Below are positions 20,627 through 32,400 of a DNA stretch of 64,000 bases, piece by piece (within the stretch, counting starts at the first letter, position 1; each line of letters starts with the position of its first letter). The notes beneath the pieces were generated by a model. The model did not search any database. It was not told the DNA's origin and worked only from the letters and a program-made list of their open reading frames with translations. Both the position numbers and the translations under genes were made by a program. The stretch spans positions 5,294,749-5,358,748 of the forward strand of contig CM030938.1 of NCBI GenBank assembly GCA_018136815.1. Reading direction: 5' to 3'. The stretch is from Isochrysis galbana (Eukaryota; Haptophyta; Isochrysidales; Isochrysidaceae).

Positions 20627-20729
20627 CACCTCTTCTCTCCCCGCTCGTCGCTCTCCACGAAAAAGTACTTTACAACACGATGCAGCCATTTGCCATTTGG
20701 CCGCTGCAGTCCCAGCAGTAAAGAGCTGA

Positions 20730-21251
20730 CTTCTAGGAGACGACCTCTCGCCTCTTCTTCTCGCCTCGCTTGAACTGGCGCCAGCCAGGAGAGGAAAGAG
20801 GGACGCAGGAGATAGGTGAGGGGGGGAGGGGGGGGGGGGGGGGGAGCGGCACGAGGACGCCGCGCGCGCTGCTTGGGGGGGGGGGGGACGCGGGGGGGGA
20901 AGGCGGGAGGGGCGGGGCGGGGGCGGGGGAGGGGGGGGGGAAGCCGTCCCGCAACTTAAGAGTAGAAGCAGGAAGAGAGAAGAGAGAGAGCAGCTGCGAG
21001 GGGGCCGCCGCCGGCGGAGGCGAGCTCCCTTCTATCCCCCCCCCCCCTCTCCCCCCCCGCCCCCCCCCCCCCCCCCCGGGCTCGGTGCGCGCACGTCGGC
21101 TCTCCCTTTCCCTTCCCCTTCCCCGACTCGCCCACCCCGCCTCTCTCTCCCTCTCCCTCCTCCCTCCTCTCCATCTCTTCCCTCCCTCCCTCCCTCCCCC
21201 GCTCTCCCTCTCCCTCTCCCGCTCTCTCTACCTCTCTCTCCGCAACCACCG
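20730..21251 (+). promoter_or_regulatory. 5' region of pyruvate carboxylase with G- then C/T-tracts
   Basis: 20815-20945 is dominated by G runs, while 21030-21245 on the same strand switches to C and CT runs, right up to the ATG. The asymmetry is extreme, and triplex or G-quadruplex formation is plausible. No TATA box was recognised. Confidence 0.4.
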
Positions 21252-24200
21252 ATGACAAGGGTCGCCGCGCTGCTTGTCGGGCTCTGTGGGGCGCATGCTC
21301 TCACACTCTCGCCGCTCTCCTCGCGCGCTGTGCTACGCGCGGCCACGCCGCTCCGCATTGGGGGCGCACCACTCGCGGTGACGCAGGATGAGGAGGTGCC
21401 CAAGGCGGCACTCTCCGCCGACGCGCTCGCTATGCTGGGCAAGGGGAAGACGCCCCCACCCTTCAAGAAGTTGATGGCTGCCAACCGTGCCGAGATCGCC
21501 ATCCGTATCATGCGCGCCGCCACCGAGCTCAACATGGCGACTGTCGCCATCTACGGCTACGAGGACCGCTTCTCGCAGCACCGTTGGGGTGCTGACCAGT
21601 CCTTCTTGCTCGAGAAGAGGACTCCAGACGCGCCAGCCGTCGCCTCGTACCTCGATATTGAGCAGATCATCCGCATCGCCAAGGAGCAGGGCGTTGACGC
21701 CATCCATCCTGGCTATGGCTTCCTCAGCGAGTCGCCTCAGTTTGCGCAAGCATGCGCCGATGCCGGCATCACCTTTGTGGGTCCCACTGTCGAAAATCTG
21801 AAGACCTTCGCGGACAAGACGACGGCTCGGGTTGCTGCCATCAAGGCCAATGTGCCTGTGGTACCGGGTACTGATGAGCCTGTCACCACCGAGGAGCAGG
21901 CTCAAGCCTTTGTCGAGGAGTATGGTCTGCCCGTAATTATTAAGGCAGCCATGGGCGGGGGTGGCAAGGGTATGCGCGTGGTCCGCAAGATTGAGGACCT
22001 TGCGCCCTTCTACCAGTCCGCTTCTTCGGAAGCCAAGGCCGCCTTCGGCGATGGCTCTGTTTTCCTCGAGCGCTATGTCGAGCGTCCCCGGCACATTGAA
22101 GTCCAGGTGCACAATTGCATCCGGGCCTGGTCGCCTAGGCACTCCTCATGCATGGAATACAAGTCGCCAGCCATTTGCTTGGCTGCTCTGACTCCTATTC
22201 ACATTCCCCCTTCTCACGGTGACAGCAGCTTGAGGCTCCCACTTACCGCACCTTGACCACGACTGTGCTGCTTCCCATTGCTCGCTTCACCGCAGATCAT
22301 CGGCGACGGTAAGGGCAACGCTGTTCACCTGTGGGAGCGCGACTGCTCGGTGCAGCGTCGCTACCAAAAGGTTATTGAGATTGCGCCAGCTTGGTCGCTT
22401 GACCCGGAGCTCCGCAAGAAATTGCATGAGGACTCTCTCAAGCTGATGACGAGCGCGAACTATAAGAATGCGGGCACTGTCGAGTTCCTTGTTGACGCCG
22501 AAGGGCGTCACTACTTCATTGAGGTGAACCCTCGCATCCAGGTGCGCAAGCGTTCCATCGCCCTCTTGCAGGTTTCTTCATCCTTTCCATGGGACTCGCT
22601 TTGTCAGTGAGTATCTTGAATTAAAGGCCCAAGGGCCGTCACGGTTCAAGATTAACAAGGCGAGGAAGCACGTGTCCGTAGTGATGCACATCGACCGAGC
22701 GCGACTGAGCAACATCTCGGTGCCCTCAGGTGGAGCATACGGTCACCGAGGAGGTTACCGGCATCGATCTTGTGCAGGCACAGATGCGCATCGCCTCGGG
22801 AGCCTCACTGGAGGAGGTTGGCCTCGTGCAGGTGCGCTCTGCTACCGTGCCCCTACCCCAGTACAACGGAGCTCCTCCGTGTCCATGCACCATCCTGTGA
22901 AGGCATTCGATCATCTGCATGACATCTGCGTACATTGCCGATTCGAACAGGACCGCATTACCGCGCGCGGCATCGCCGTCCAGTGCCGTGTAACGACCGA
23001 GAACCCCGAGCGCAACTTCGCTCCGGATACTGGAACCCTCTCCGTCTACCGTCACTCGGCTGGATATGGCATGCGCCAGGTGATTTGCTGCTCCTACATG
23101 TCCTTGCGTCACGTCAGGCGAAGTCCGTCACCTCGCAAAGGGTTCATGGGATATGCTCAACTGCACTCACGCCGATGCTACGTAGGACGGCATTGGCTAC
23201 TCTGGGATGACTGTGACTCCATACTATGATTCTCTCCTTGTTAAGTACACGGCTCGCGGATCGACGTGGGAAGAAGTAAATCGTCGCATGCGCCGTGCGC
23301 TGCAAGAGGCGCGGATTCGTGGCGTACAGACCAACATCCCCTTCTTGTTGAACGTGTTGACGCACCCAACGTTCGAGCAAGGTATCGTCACGACTGGTTT
23401 CATAGACGACCACCCTGAGCTTCTCAAGGTTTCCGGACGCAAGTGGGACTTCGCATCTTCGTCCCAGACGGACATGGAAAAGGTCATTTGCGTTGGAGTT
23501 ACTTGCTCGTCTTGCGTCGTGTGCCATGTCTGGGATGAGGGGCGGGTCTGGGGAGCCACGGCCGGGGCTTACAGGCCTCCACAGCAAGATATGCGGACTC
23601 TGCAAGATACGCGGGAGCTTATGTATCCACCATTCCGTTTGCAGGTCCTGCAAGTCGAGAAGCTCGTCCGCTACATGGCCAACCTTGCAGTCAACGGGCA
23701 CCCGCCAGAGCTCGGTGCTAATCCGGCGCGCCTAACGAACTCGCACACCCCTGTCAAGCCGCCCTCCAAGAGTCTCATCCTGCCGTCCGAGGAGGGGCTC
23801 AGCTATGGCAAGGAGGGAGGCTGGAGGAAGGTGCGCCATACTACATGCGTGTTGCGTGGCGATGCGCTCACGGGAGCTTCATCGACGATGGGACGCATCA
23901 TGCCTTTCCACTCGACTACTGATCTCGCCCCTGATTGTCCTCACTCCTTGCACTTAGGTCCTCCTGGAGGAGGGCCCGGCAGGCTACGCCAAGGCAGTGC
24001 GTGAGCACAAAGGCTTGCTGATCATGGACACCACCTGGCGCGATGCTCACCAGTCGCTTCTGGCCACTCGCATGCGCACCTCCGATCTAATCAAGGTAAA
24101 TTCTTCTAGCCTGCCATGAGTCGGCTCTTTCTTGAAGATCGAGATGCGGCTCGCACATCCACATGCGTCTCGTCTGGAAATTCGTAGCCTTTACCCTCGA

Positions 24201-26932
24201 CTTGGCGAACTGTGCACAGTATCCATCCCCTTATTCGCTCCGTTGTCAGGCTGCTCCTTTCACGAACGAAGTGCTGTCGAATGCCTTCTCTCTCGAGATG
24301 TGGGGCGGTGCCACTTTTGACGTGGCGATGCGCTTCCTGCATGAGTCGCCATGGACCCGACTCGAGAAGCTGCGCGAGCTTACTCCCGACATTCCATTCC
24401 AGGTATGCACCGTCGTGCACCTCCAGCCGCTCGCGGCTCTGCGCGAGGAAAATGGCACTTCGTTCGTGTAGCAATCAGTGCTCAATTTCGCATCACCCCA
24501 TGTTCAGATGCTACTTCGCGGTGCAAATGCCGTCGGCTACACCAATTATCCTGATAACCTGGTGCACAAGTTCTGCAAGCAAGCAAAGGATTCTGGCATC
24601 GACATCTTCCGCGTTTTCGACTCGCTGAACTGTGCGCCTGCATTCACTCATGTGTTTTAGGCACTGCTGTCATGCATCGCAATGTGCTGCGTCGCATTCC
24701 GTCCAACGCCTACTCATGAGATGGAGTCTATGCCCTCTCTCCGCCTCAGACATTGACAACCTGAAGCTCGGCATTGAGGCCGCGGGTGGCGCGGGTGGGT
24801 TCGTTGAAGCTGCTATTTGCTACACGGGCGATATCTCCGACCCGAAGAAGGGCAAATACACCCTTGACTATTACCTGAGCTACGCGAAGCAGCTTGCCGA
24901 GGTGCCTCACATTTTGCTCCCTTCCTTCGCCACGTCCACTGCCCCTGCCAAACCATACAGCTGATTCCTCGTGCTTTTTGCGTATTGGCAGCTTGGCGTG
25001 CACTCCATCGCGATTAAAGACATGGCTGGTCTGCTCAAGCCGCGTGCGGCGACCATGCTGGTTTCTGCCTTGCGCAAGGAGCTCCCTGACATGCCCATTC
25101 ACGTCCACACTCACGACACTGCTGGCTCCGGCCTCGCTTCTATGCTGGCTGCCGCTGACGCGGGAGCCGATGTCGTCGACGTTGCCATCGACGCGCTCTC
25201 TGGTCTCACCTCGCAGCCGTCCATGGGCGCCCTTGCCGCGGTGACCCAAGGCACTGGCCAAGAGATTGGCATCACCGTTGATGCACTCGAGCCCCTTAAC
25301 GCTTATTGGGAGCAGGCGCGTGAAGAGCTTTCCCCTTTACCCCTGCCCCGATACCTCGCGCCTCATGGCGTCAGAACGTTGGTTGACACATTCCAGCACG
25401 GTCGCTTGATCGCTTCAGGTTCGCAACATGTATGCTCCCTTCGAGTCCGGACAGCTCTCAGGCTCTTCTGACGTCTACAAGAACGAGATTCCCGGAGGGC
25501 AGTACACCAACCTCCTCTTCCAAGCATCACAGCTCGGCCTCGGGGACCGCTGGGTTGAGGTCAAGCGCAAGTATGCGCAGGCCAACCAGCTGCTTGGCGA
25601 TATTCCGAAGGTGAGCCGGTCTGATGCCATCCTCGAGTTCCAATCAGAGTGTTCGACCGTGGCTAGCGGCCCATCGCACTTTGGTGGCGGGTCAGCCAAA
25701 GCTCTCTTGTCCCATGCGTGTTCAGGTTACACCTTCCTCGAAAGTTGTTGGTGATCTCGCCCAGTTCATGGTGGCGCAGAAGTTGGAGCCTGAGCAGGTC
25801 ATCGAGCAGGCCGAATCGCTTCCTTTCCCCGATTCCGTTGTCTCCTATCTGCAGGGCGCCATCGGTGTTCCGCCGGGTGGATTCCCAGAGCCCCTCCGCA
25901 CGCGTGTCCTCGCCAGCCGCTCGCTGGCGGACGGCTCCAAGTCGTATGAGGGCCGGCCGGGAGCTACCATGCCGGATTACGACTTTGAGTCGGCAAAGCA
26001 GCAACTCCTGACCAAGTACCCTGCGATCACCGACCAGGATGTGTTGTCGTACGCTATGTACCCACAGGTGCGAAATATTTCCTCGCCCTTTATCTAGTTA
26101 GCTAAGGTGCAGTCCAAAAAAGAGCGTGAATCTCCTTAGAGACTGATATGAACTTGAGCGCACAATCTTATCGTACACAGGTATTCCGTGACTGGATGGA
26201 CCATCGCGCCGTCTATGGCGATGTTGGTGCACTTGCAACTGAGCTCTTCCTCAACCCCCTTGCGGTTGGAGATGAGGTCGAGCTTGAGGCTGAGCCGGGA
26301 CGTTCCTTCATTGTGAAGCTTGTCTCTATTGGCACGCCTGACGACAACGGACTCACTCAGGTGGGGGACAGCCTCTTCAATGATCAGTGCTTGTTCGCAC
26401 GCGAACTTGATTGCGGCATCGTATTCTTGCACGTGTTCCCCCTTGCTCGCGAAGAAAGCACCAGTTTTGTGTTCACTTGTCCACGCCATGTGACGCCCAG
26501 GTCATTATGGAGCTGAATGGCGAGCGTTGGTTCGTCGAGGTAACGGATAACTCGGTCGTTTCCACGACGAAGCGCGAGAAAGCGTCCGAGGTACCAGGGA
26601 TGGTCGGCGCGCCTATGCCTGGCGTAGTCGTCGGCGTCAAGGTGAAGGCAGGAGATGAGATCAAGGTAAGTGTGTTTGAGGTGGGTTGGGGGATGGGAGT
26701 TGGGAGGGGGCGCACTAGTTTGGCAGACCGCGTAGAGGCGTACCGACGATTTTCTGAGTGTAGATGGCCTCGACTGAATTTGCAGGAGGGCGAGCCTCTA
26801 GTGGTTCTTTCGGCCATGAAGATGGAGACGGTCATTCCGGCGCCTGCCTCGGGAACCGTTTCTCGCGTGCTCGTGACTGCCGGAGACAAAGTCGATGGCG
26901 ACGACCTTTTGGCGCAGATCGAGGTCGCATAG
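21252..26932 (+). CDS. PYC: Pyruvate carboxylase, plastid-type, 16 exons
   Basis: Exons: 21252-22106, 22296-22541, 22730-22831, 22951-23079, 23186-23482, 23645-23830, 23958-24095, 24250-24402, 24508-24631, 24750-24901, 24992-25315, 25419-25610, 25726-26067, 26181-26360, 26501-26665, 26786-26932; together 1243 residues. The N-terminus is a signal peptide (to about Ala-16) then a Ser/Arg-rich transit-like stretch, a bipartite plastid leader. The biotin carboxylase domain has [14 protein letters not shown], the Gly-rich ATP loop [11 protein letters not shown] and FIEVNPRIQ. The carboxyltransferase domain has [32 protein letters not shown] and a metal site in HVHTHDTAG. The biotinyl domain ends with AMKME (Lys-1207). 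It carboxylates pyruvate to oxaloacetate with ATP and bicarbonate. Intron 11 (25316-25418) needs a GC donor; all others are GT-AG. Confidence 0.96.
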
Positions 26933-27310
26933 AGAGGCTCCATCCCTAGATGATACTATTTTCGTAGCCAGTGCGTTTGGACGGCGCCGCAGCGTACTCT
27001 CGCACCTTGCGCACCTCTTTCTTTCACGGGAGTATCGGAGACCCAATCGTGGACATGTCAAATCAAAGGCATGCACGAGCATTCGCGGGCAATTTGTGCG
27101 ATATCCCGTTGTGGCCGCGCTACCACAGGAAGCGTGACCTGGTGCGGCAAGCAGTCTCGCGCGAGCAATCCTCGCAGTCCTAGTTGGTGTTGGGCGGGCA
27201 GAAATTGCAAAGCCCTCGTCAGCATAGGATGGACCCATAAAATACCGGCCGTCCCTAACTCTAACTCCTCGTGATGATGTGATATTAAGAGTTAACGTTC
27301 ATAAAATAAT
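26933..27310. other. 3' flank of pyruvate carboxylase
   Basis: No gene seen; open frames on both strands lack protein character. Confidence 0.5.
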
Positions 27311-27388
27311 TAATGTTATATCCTAGCCAACCCCACTAGCTAATTGGACAACTTTTCCGTCCCGGAATCCCGCCATGCCTGACGAGCC
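27311..27388 (+). repeat. Dispersed repeat family B, copy 2
   Basis: The core TATCCTAGCCAACCCCACTA then GCTAATTGGAC, with GGAATCCCGCCATGCCTGAC at its end. It matches copy 1 in inverse orientation. Confidence 0.85.
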
Positions 27389-29086
27389 AGGTGTCCGAGT
27401 GCTACCGGGGGGAGGGGGCACTGCCCACTGCCCCCTCCCCTCGATATTCGTCCTCCCCCCAGTGCACGCACCGACCCCGCCTCCACCCCTAGTCGACATG
27501 CAGACAGGTATTGCGAGGGCGTGGGGGGCCAGGAGCTAGGAACGAGCCTCAACCCTGAATAGTTGATGTGAGTGTGGTGCAGTTTTGTCGGCCTGACGTC
27601 TGGCGTTCCGTCTCTGGGTCGATGAGGCGTTGTTAAAAAATCTTGAACGCGAAGCTTACGAATTACGTAGGTAATTTTCCATTATGGTTTTATACCGCGG
27701 TAGTAGCTGTTCAACATCAACATCCCAACCATCCATCTCTCATCCTCATCATGTCAAGTATTATGCCTGTACATCGTCAAATAACTCAGTATCTGGCAAT
27801 GGCTGTCCCGCTGTCCCGACTCTTGGTCCATCTCTTGTATTATAGCCAATCTGAATCTGATGGATTTCCGCTTCATGAACTCTTCGACGACATGGTTGGG
27901 CCCTCGAAAGGCGTAGAGCGGATACATTTCCTTCTAGCTTATCCTCCGTATCCACTCAGCTCATGAAGAAAAAAAGTGCACGCGCGGCGTCCACGCCGGA
28001 GGACCCATTGCACGATAGCGAATATGACGAAATCGCCTACGCGCGCATAGACAAAAAAACATCTGAAGATTTAGGCTGCTACCGCTAGCTATAAATAAAG
28101 GACCACGCACTCACGGTACCGACTCACGCCATCGCCTATACCCCAGAACAAGGCTAGGGCTGACCATTAACAGGCAGGTTTTTTGGAAACCCATTAGTAG
28201 TTTTTCAAGGTCAGTACATTAACAAGTTGAGTTTTTTTCTGGGTGTTAACAGGTTCTTTTAGGGGTGTTAATACCCTGTTAGTGGCCATTAACAAATTAA
28301 ACCCATTACAAGCTGTTACCCCAACGTTGGAGCACATGTTTGGGGGGGGGGTTTCCCTCCCCCCTCCCCTCCCACCGCCCCCGACGCCGGGAGCTGTCCC
28401 CACCTCATCCAGTGCAACACCCGAGCAAAGAGCAAAGCTCCTGTAAAAGGGAGAAGTGGGTGTGGGTGGGACGGTGGGACGACGCGTACAAATCGGCCGC
28501 CGCGTCAAGCCGCCGAATTTGTGCTCAATCTGGATCCTTAGGTACCAAGACCGCTGACGAGGATGCGTCAGCCGCCGGTGCGTCTCCACTCGGCGCGCCA
28601 TTTCCGGACGAGACTCGCCTCGTTTCGACATTCAAGCCTGCTATTCCATCCCTCATCCCTCCTCCTCCGCTGCCCGCCGCGCCTACCGCCGATCGGACCC
28701 CTTCCGTATCTCCGCATGTCGAGCCAGTGGTCACGCTCGATCCGTCATTCCGGCGTGGGGGGCTGCCTGAGTCTGAGAGTGGAGCAGAGGGGCGCTCCAG
28801 CTAGCGTAGTTAGAATATAGAATAGCCGGATGGCACAAGGCGGGGAAAGAAAGGGGCGTGCGCGTTCGCCGCCGCGGTAGGGAGCTGGGAGTCCCGTCTT
28901 GAGTGAGCGCTAGCGCGCTAGCCCGTCCCTTCGTCGCACCGCGACCCATAAAGTGTCGTTAAAAATTGATTTACATCCATACATACTCTAAGGGTATGGC
29001 CATTCATCGGTGGACTACGGCAGTACTAGGGGCTTCAAGTAATAGAAGCTGCTAGCGCCAAAGCACATCTGTGCCACAACGAAGGC
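27389..29086. other. Repeat-rich intergenic region
   Basis: A G-run at 28340 and TTAACA-rich sequence (28160-28310, six or more ATTAACA-type words) are visible. A peptide shared with 2943-3142 (HVEPVVTLDPS) is encoded at about 28630-28765 on the plus strand, likely retroelement debris. No intact gene. Confidence 0.5.
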
Positions 29087-29365
29087 GTGAAAGCGGACCT
29101 TCCCAATCCCCAACGTAAGTTCGAATCTCATTTCTTACCGATCACTTTTTTCGAAACTGGCTTCCGGAACCTCCCTTCTCACTCTTCCGACGTCTATCAT
29201 CAGCTCCATCTGCCGCCCGATGTTGGTGGTGGCCCTCCTTTGCATAAAATGAGCCTGCCGTGGTACCCATTGCACGCATTGCTTTCTCAGCCGAGAGAAC
29301 AGCACCAACCCAGATCCTTGAGAAAAGATACCATTGTACCTAAGTTGAAGTGTGGCCCGGACTGA
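29087..29365 (+). CDS. Possible small exon or hypothetical ORF
   Basis: A 92-codon plus-strand frame ends in a Lys/Arg-rich tail (SLRKDTIVPKLKCGPD). Composition is more protein-like than the surroundings. A GTAAGT donor-like site lies within it (29115), so it may be two exons or chance. No homologue is recognised. Confidence 0.15.
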   Translation: MKADLPNPQRKFESHFLPITFFETGFRNLPSHSSDVYHQLHLPPDVGGGPPLHKMSLPWYPLHALLSQPREQHQPRSLRKDTIVPKLKCGPD

Positions 29366-29431
29366 CAAGGATAGCATGTGCAATGACTTTCACTAGTATC
29401 CAGTAAAGAGCACAGAATGCGAGGCAAGGAT

Positions 29432-30454
29432 TTATGTAGGATATATCACCTGCACTGGTAGTAACCTCGAGGCAACGATAAAAGCAGGTCCAAGAATACG
29501 GAGCGCTGCGACTCCTGCTGCAGGATAACGTGCCACTATGGCGAGTGGCACTATTGTCGAGAGAACGAGTCCGCGATGTGCTGATGCGAAAGCGCGTGCC
29601 TCGTTGAAACCCTGCCCTCTCGCGGCGCTTTGTAGCGCGTGACTAAATTCTGAACTCACGCGTTCGATGTAATCCTGAAGCATGAGAAGCAGCCATGCGG
29701 TGATGAAGGGCTCGAAGAGATCCGCTTTCACAAGAAGAGCCCACGTGCTGTTGTAGCTCACCTCAATGTCATGCACCCCCAGCTCCCGCCACACATCCGT
29801 AAACATATCTGCGTAAGGACTGCGAGCGCTCGAACGACTGCTATGCTGTTGCTGTTGGTCTCGATGTTGCTGACGAGAATGACCCTGCGACTCATCCTTC
29901 TGTCCAGCCCATCGTCCTGCATGATGTTCATATTTTTTCCCTTCATGTGCTTGTTGATGACTGCGACCACTCTGGCTCCCAGTTGAGCGCCCCCAGCGAT
30001 CATACTCTGCTCGGCGGATGGGATCTCGCAGCAGATCATACGCCTCAGAGAGCTCGCGAAATGCTGTTGCTGCCTGCGGACTGGGGTTTACATCGGGATG
30101 GAAGCGCTTTGCTAGCGCAAAGTAAGCCTTCTTTAACTCCTGGGTCGAGGCTGTCCTTGGCACGCCTAGCACTGAGTATGGGTCTTGTGTCGATGAGCTC
30201 GAGAGGCAACGCCAAGAGCACACTAGCCGAGGAGGCCACCGGATAGCCGAATGCCATACCCGGTTTCGCATTCCTGTCGCTGACCTCACCGGAGAGCTGG
30301 CCATGTGAGCTGATGTTGCAGCAATGTAACGCTTGTAAAGCGGAGCAGCTCGCACAATCACTCCACAGAGGGCATGGGTCGGTGGTGTGATGCGAGAGTG
30401 ACCGAGCACATGAGCACTCGTCCTCGCTATCACCACTGCCCCTCTCGCCGCCAT
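29432..30454 (-). CDS. J-domain (DnaJ-like) protein, probably mitochondrial
   Basis: A single exon of 340 residues. The first 85 residues are rich in Arg, Ala and Ser with few acids, resembling a mitochondrial presequence. The J domain spans about residues 91-155: DPYSVLGVPRTAST, helix II KKAYFALAKRF, the invariant HPD in RFHPDVNPSP, and YDLLRDPIRRAEYD. A Gln/His/Ser-rich linker follows. The C-terminal third has two or three hydrophobic segments (for example FITAWLLLMLQDYI and LVLSTIVPLAIVARY), suggesting membrane attachment. J proteins stimulate the ATPase of Hsp70 partners. There is no Gly/Phe region or zinc-finger, so it is a class III (DNAJC) type. The 5' flank (30478-30545) is purine-rich on the plus strand. 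Confidence 0.85.
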   Translation of the reverse strand: MAARGAVVIARTSAHVLGHSRITPPTHALCGVIVRAAPLYKRYIAATSAHMASSPVRSATGMRNRVWHSAIRWPPRLVCSWRCLSSSSTQDPYSVLGVPRTASTQELKKAYFALAKRFHPDVNPSPQAATAFRELSEAYDLLRDPIRRAEYDRWGRSTGSQSGRSHQQAHEGKKYEHHAGRWAGQKDESQGHSRQQHRDQQQQHSSRSSARSPYADMFTDVWRELGVHDIEVSYNSTWALLVKADLFEPFITAWLLLMLQDYIERVSSEFSHALQSAARGQGFNEARAFASAHRGLVLSTIVPLAIVARYPAAGVAALRILGPAFIVASRLLPVQVIYPT

Positions 30455-30837
30455 CGACGTCTACGAGAGTAGGAAGACGAGAGGAGAGGAGAGGAGACTG
30501 GAGGGGAGACCGGAGAGAGAGGGAGGCAGGGAGAGAGAGCTCTCTTCCTGCTTGCTCTCCTCTCGCGCGAAACCGCGGGACTGCCCGCCCGGACGGACGG
30601 GGCGGCAGAAGGAGGTATTCAATAGTCAGTCCGCCTATTCCTATTCCTACCATCCATGTTCGTCCTCTCAAGTTGTACTTAAGCTGGTAGCTTGTAGGCG
30701 CTACTGTCAGAGTTCTTCTTGTTCGTGCTGGTTTGTTGACCTCAGTGCTGTTGGACCGCAGCCCTCTTTGGCAATGGAGGTCGCGTTGCGTCGAATATGG
30801 GACGGACTCGATGTGATGAGCCTCGCCGCCTCGCCCG

Positions 30838-30886
30838 GAGATCATAAACCATAAACATAAACCACATTTTATGTTTTATGATCTGG
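30838..30886. repeat. AT-rich inverted repeat
   Basis: AGATCATAAA at the left and TTTATGATCT at the right, with internal ATAAACATAAA and TTTATGTTTTATG, can fold into a hairpin. It could act as a terminator or be a MITE end. There is no sequence evidence for function. Confidence 0.5.
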
Positions 30887-31039
30887 AATATAGCAACTGG
30901 CGCAAAGTGCAAAGTGGAAAATGGGATCTACCATGATGTCAAGAAGTCACAAACACAGTCCATTCGCCTATCTAGGTATTATAAAGCACCAACTGCAAGA
31001 ATTCAATCAATTACAGCAAGCCTAGGCCTGTTGTATTCA

Positions 31040-31860
31040 GACCTGCTTTTGGCATGAATACTTCGGCATGGGCACGAGCATTCTTCGGGGTATACCGACT
31101 TCTATGTTCGTCGTGGTCGCGCGAAGCGTGCGGATTCGGATTCTCCCTGGGGCTCAAGTCCCGGTTCGCCGATTTTCGTTTCGAAATTCGAGGATTTGAG
31201 TTTTATTTTTACCGTTACGGAAATTGTCCACGCGTTTAAGGTAAGAAATGCCGGTAGTGGAGCTGGGCCACTCGCGTTCAGATTCCACCCTCCGCAGTCC
31301 CCCCCCCCCACCCCCTCCCCCCTCGCCGTCGGCTTTTATTTCGTAGTCCGAGCCTACGAGTCCGAATTGTGTTTTGACCCTCGAGCCCTGGAGCCCTCGT
31401 TCTCTCCCTCTCTCCCTCTCTCGTCTCTCTCCTCGGTTTCTCGTGGGCACTCCCTTCTCTGCTCATCAGAGGGGGTGCGTTTAACGCATGTTTCCGGCCT
31501 TTTACTATTAATGTTGTAGTGCAGAGTGTTGGGTTGTGTGTGTGTGTGTCGTTTTAGTGTTGAGTCCTTGTTGGTGACCTGCAGCCCCCTGAGTCCTGAG
31601 TACCCCAAGCCCCAAGTCTTCCGTGTAACCCTTTCGAGTCTACAAGTCCGAGTCCCTACGAGTCCCAAACCAGCGGTATCTGCTCGCCGCGCCCTTTCCT
31701 ACACTCTCCGTCCCTCCGCTTCGCGTTCCTTGTTCCTTGCCTTTCACCCGTCCATCCGTCCATATCAAATGCCCGTCCTTGGCTTCCCCGTTCCCGTTCC
31801 CCGTTCTCCCGATGAGCCCGTTCCAGGCTCCCCGCCGGTGCACCTTCGCGGCTCATTCCC
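31040..31860 (+). other. Pyrimidine-rich leader-like region
   Basis: C/T-rich DNA with a GT run at 31533. It repeats words such as GAGTCC and CCGAGTCC and precedes the retroelement ORF at 31864, so it may be an LTR or leader. There is no gene of its own. Confidence 0.35.
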
Positions 31861-31863
31861 AAA

Positions 31864-32400
31864 GTGGAAACGAGCCTCGCTATGACAAGCACAAAATCTG
31901 CGCTCGCGCCTTCGGCCGTCGCCCCTCCGAGTTTCCATGATGGAGAGGACCTTTCATCCCCCGCCCAAGAGTGGCTCTCGAAGATCGACCCGCGGGATAT
32001 AAACTCACTCGAGTCCGTTCGCTCTTTCCTAGGGCTGTGTTCTTATTACCACCGCTTCATTCGTCGCTTTGCTATCCGTGCCACGCCACTGACCTCACTC
32101 ACGCACAAAGGGTGCGACGTCACGTCCGAGTCGCAGACCGAAGCTTGCCGCCTAGCTAACGAGGGCACCTCAAGCCTCAAGAAAGCTATCTCCGAGGAAC
32201 CGGTCCTCGTCCCTCCTCGAGCTCGAGAGGACCGTCCATTCATTGTCAAGACCGATGGTGCTAGTAAATTCGCGGCATCGCCGGCATCCTAGCCCAAAGG
32301 GACGACGAGGGACGCGAGCGCGTGGTCGCATATTATGGCCGTAGCTTGAGCTTGAGCTTGAGCCCCGCGGAACGCCACTGGCCACTGGACAGTCACCAAA
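31864..32400 (+). pseudogene. Ty3/gypsy reverse transcriptase/RNase H relic
   Basis: After a short gag-like start (ATG 31882) the frame jumps directly into the end of an RT domain: SVRSFLGLCSYYHRFIRRFA, then TPLTSLTHKG and AISEEPVLVPPRAREDRPF. The RNase H start IVKTDGAS follows. The frame breaks near 32280 and resumes in another with GILAQRDDEG, VVAYYGRS and SPAERHW. Most of gag, protease and the RT active site are missing, so this is a deletion derivative plus frameshift. Confidence 0.8.

Noticed and set aside
21333-22142. Minus-strand 269-codon frame over pyruvate carboxylase
   Set aside because: It is antisense to a strongly conserved coding exon.
27643-27966. Plus-strand 107-codon ORF
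   Set aside because: No recognised domain, biased composition, no neighbouring exons.
29100-29125. TTCGAATC resembling a tRNA B box
   Set aside because: The flanking bases do not form a T stem, and no acceptor or anticodon arms were found. The same holds for 45280.
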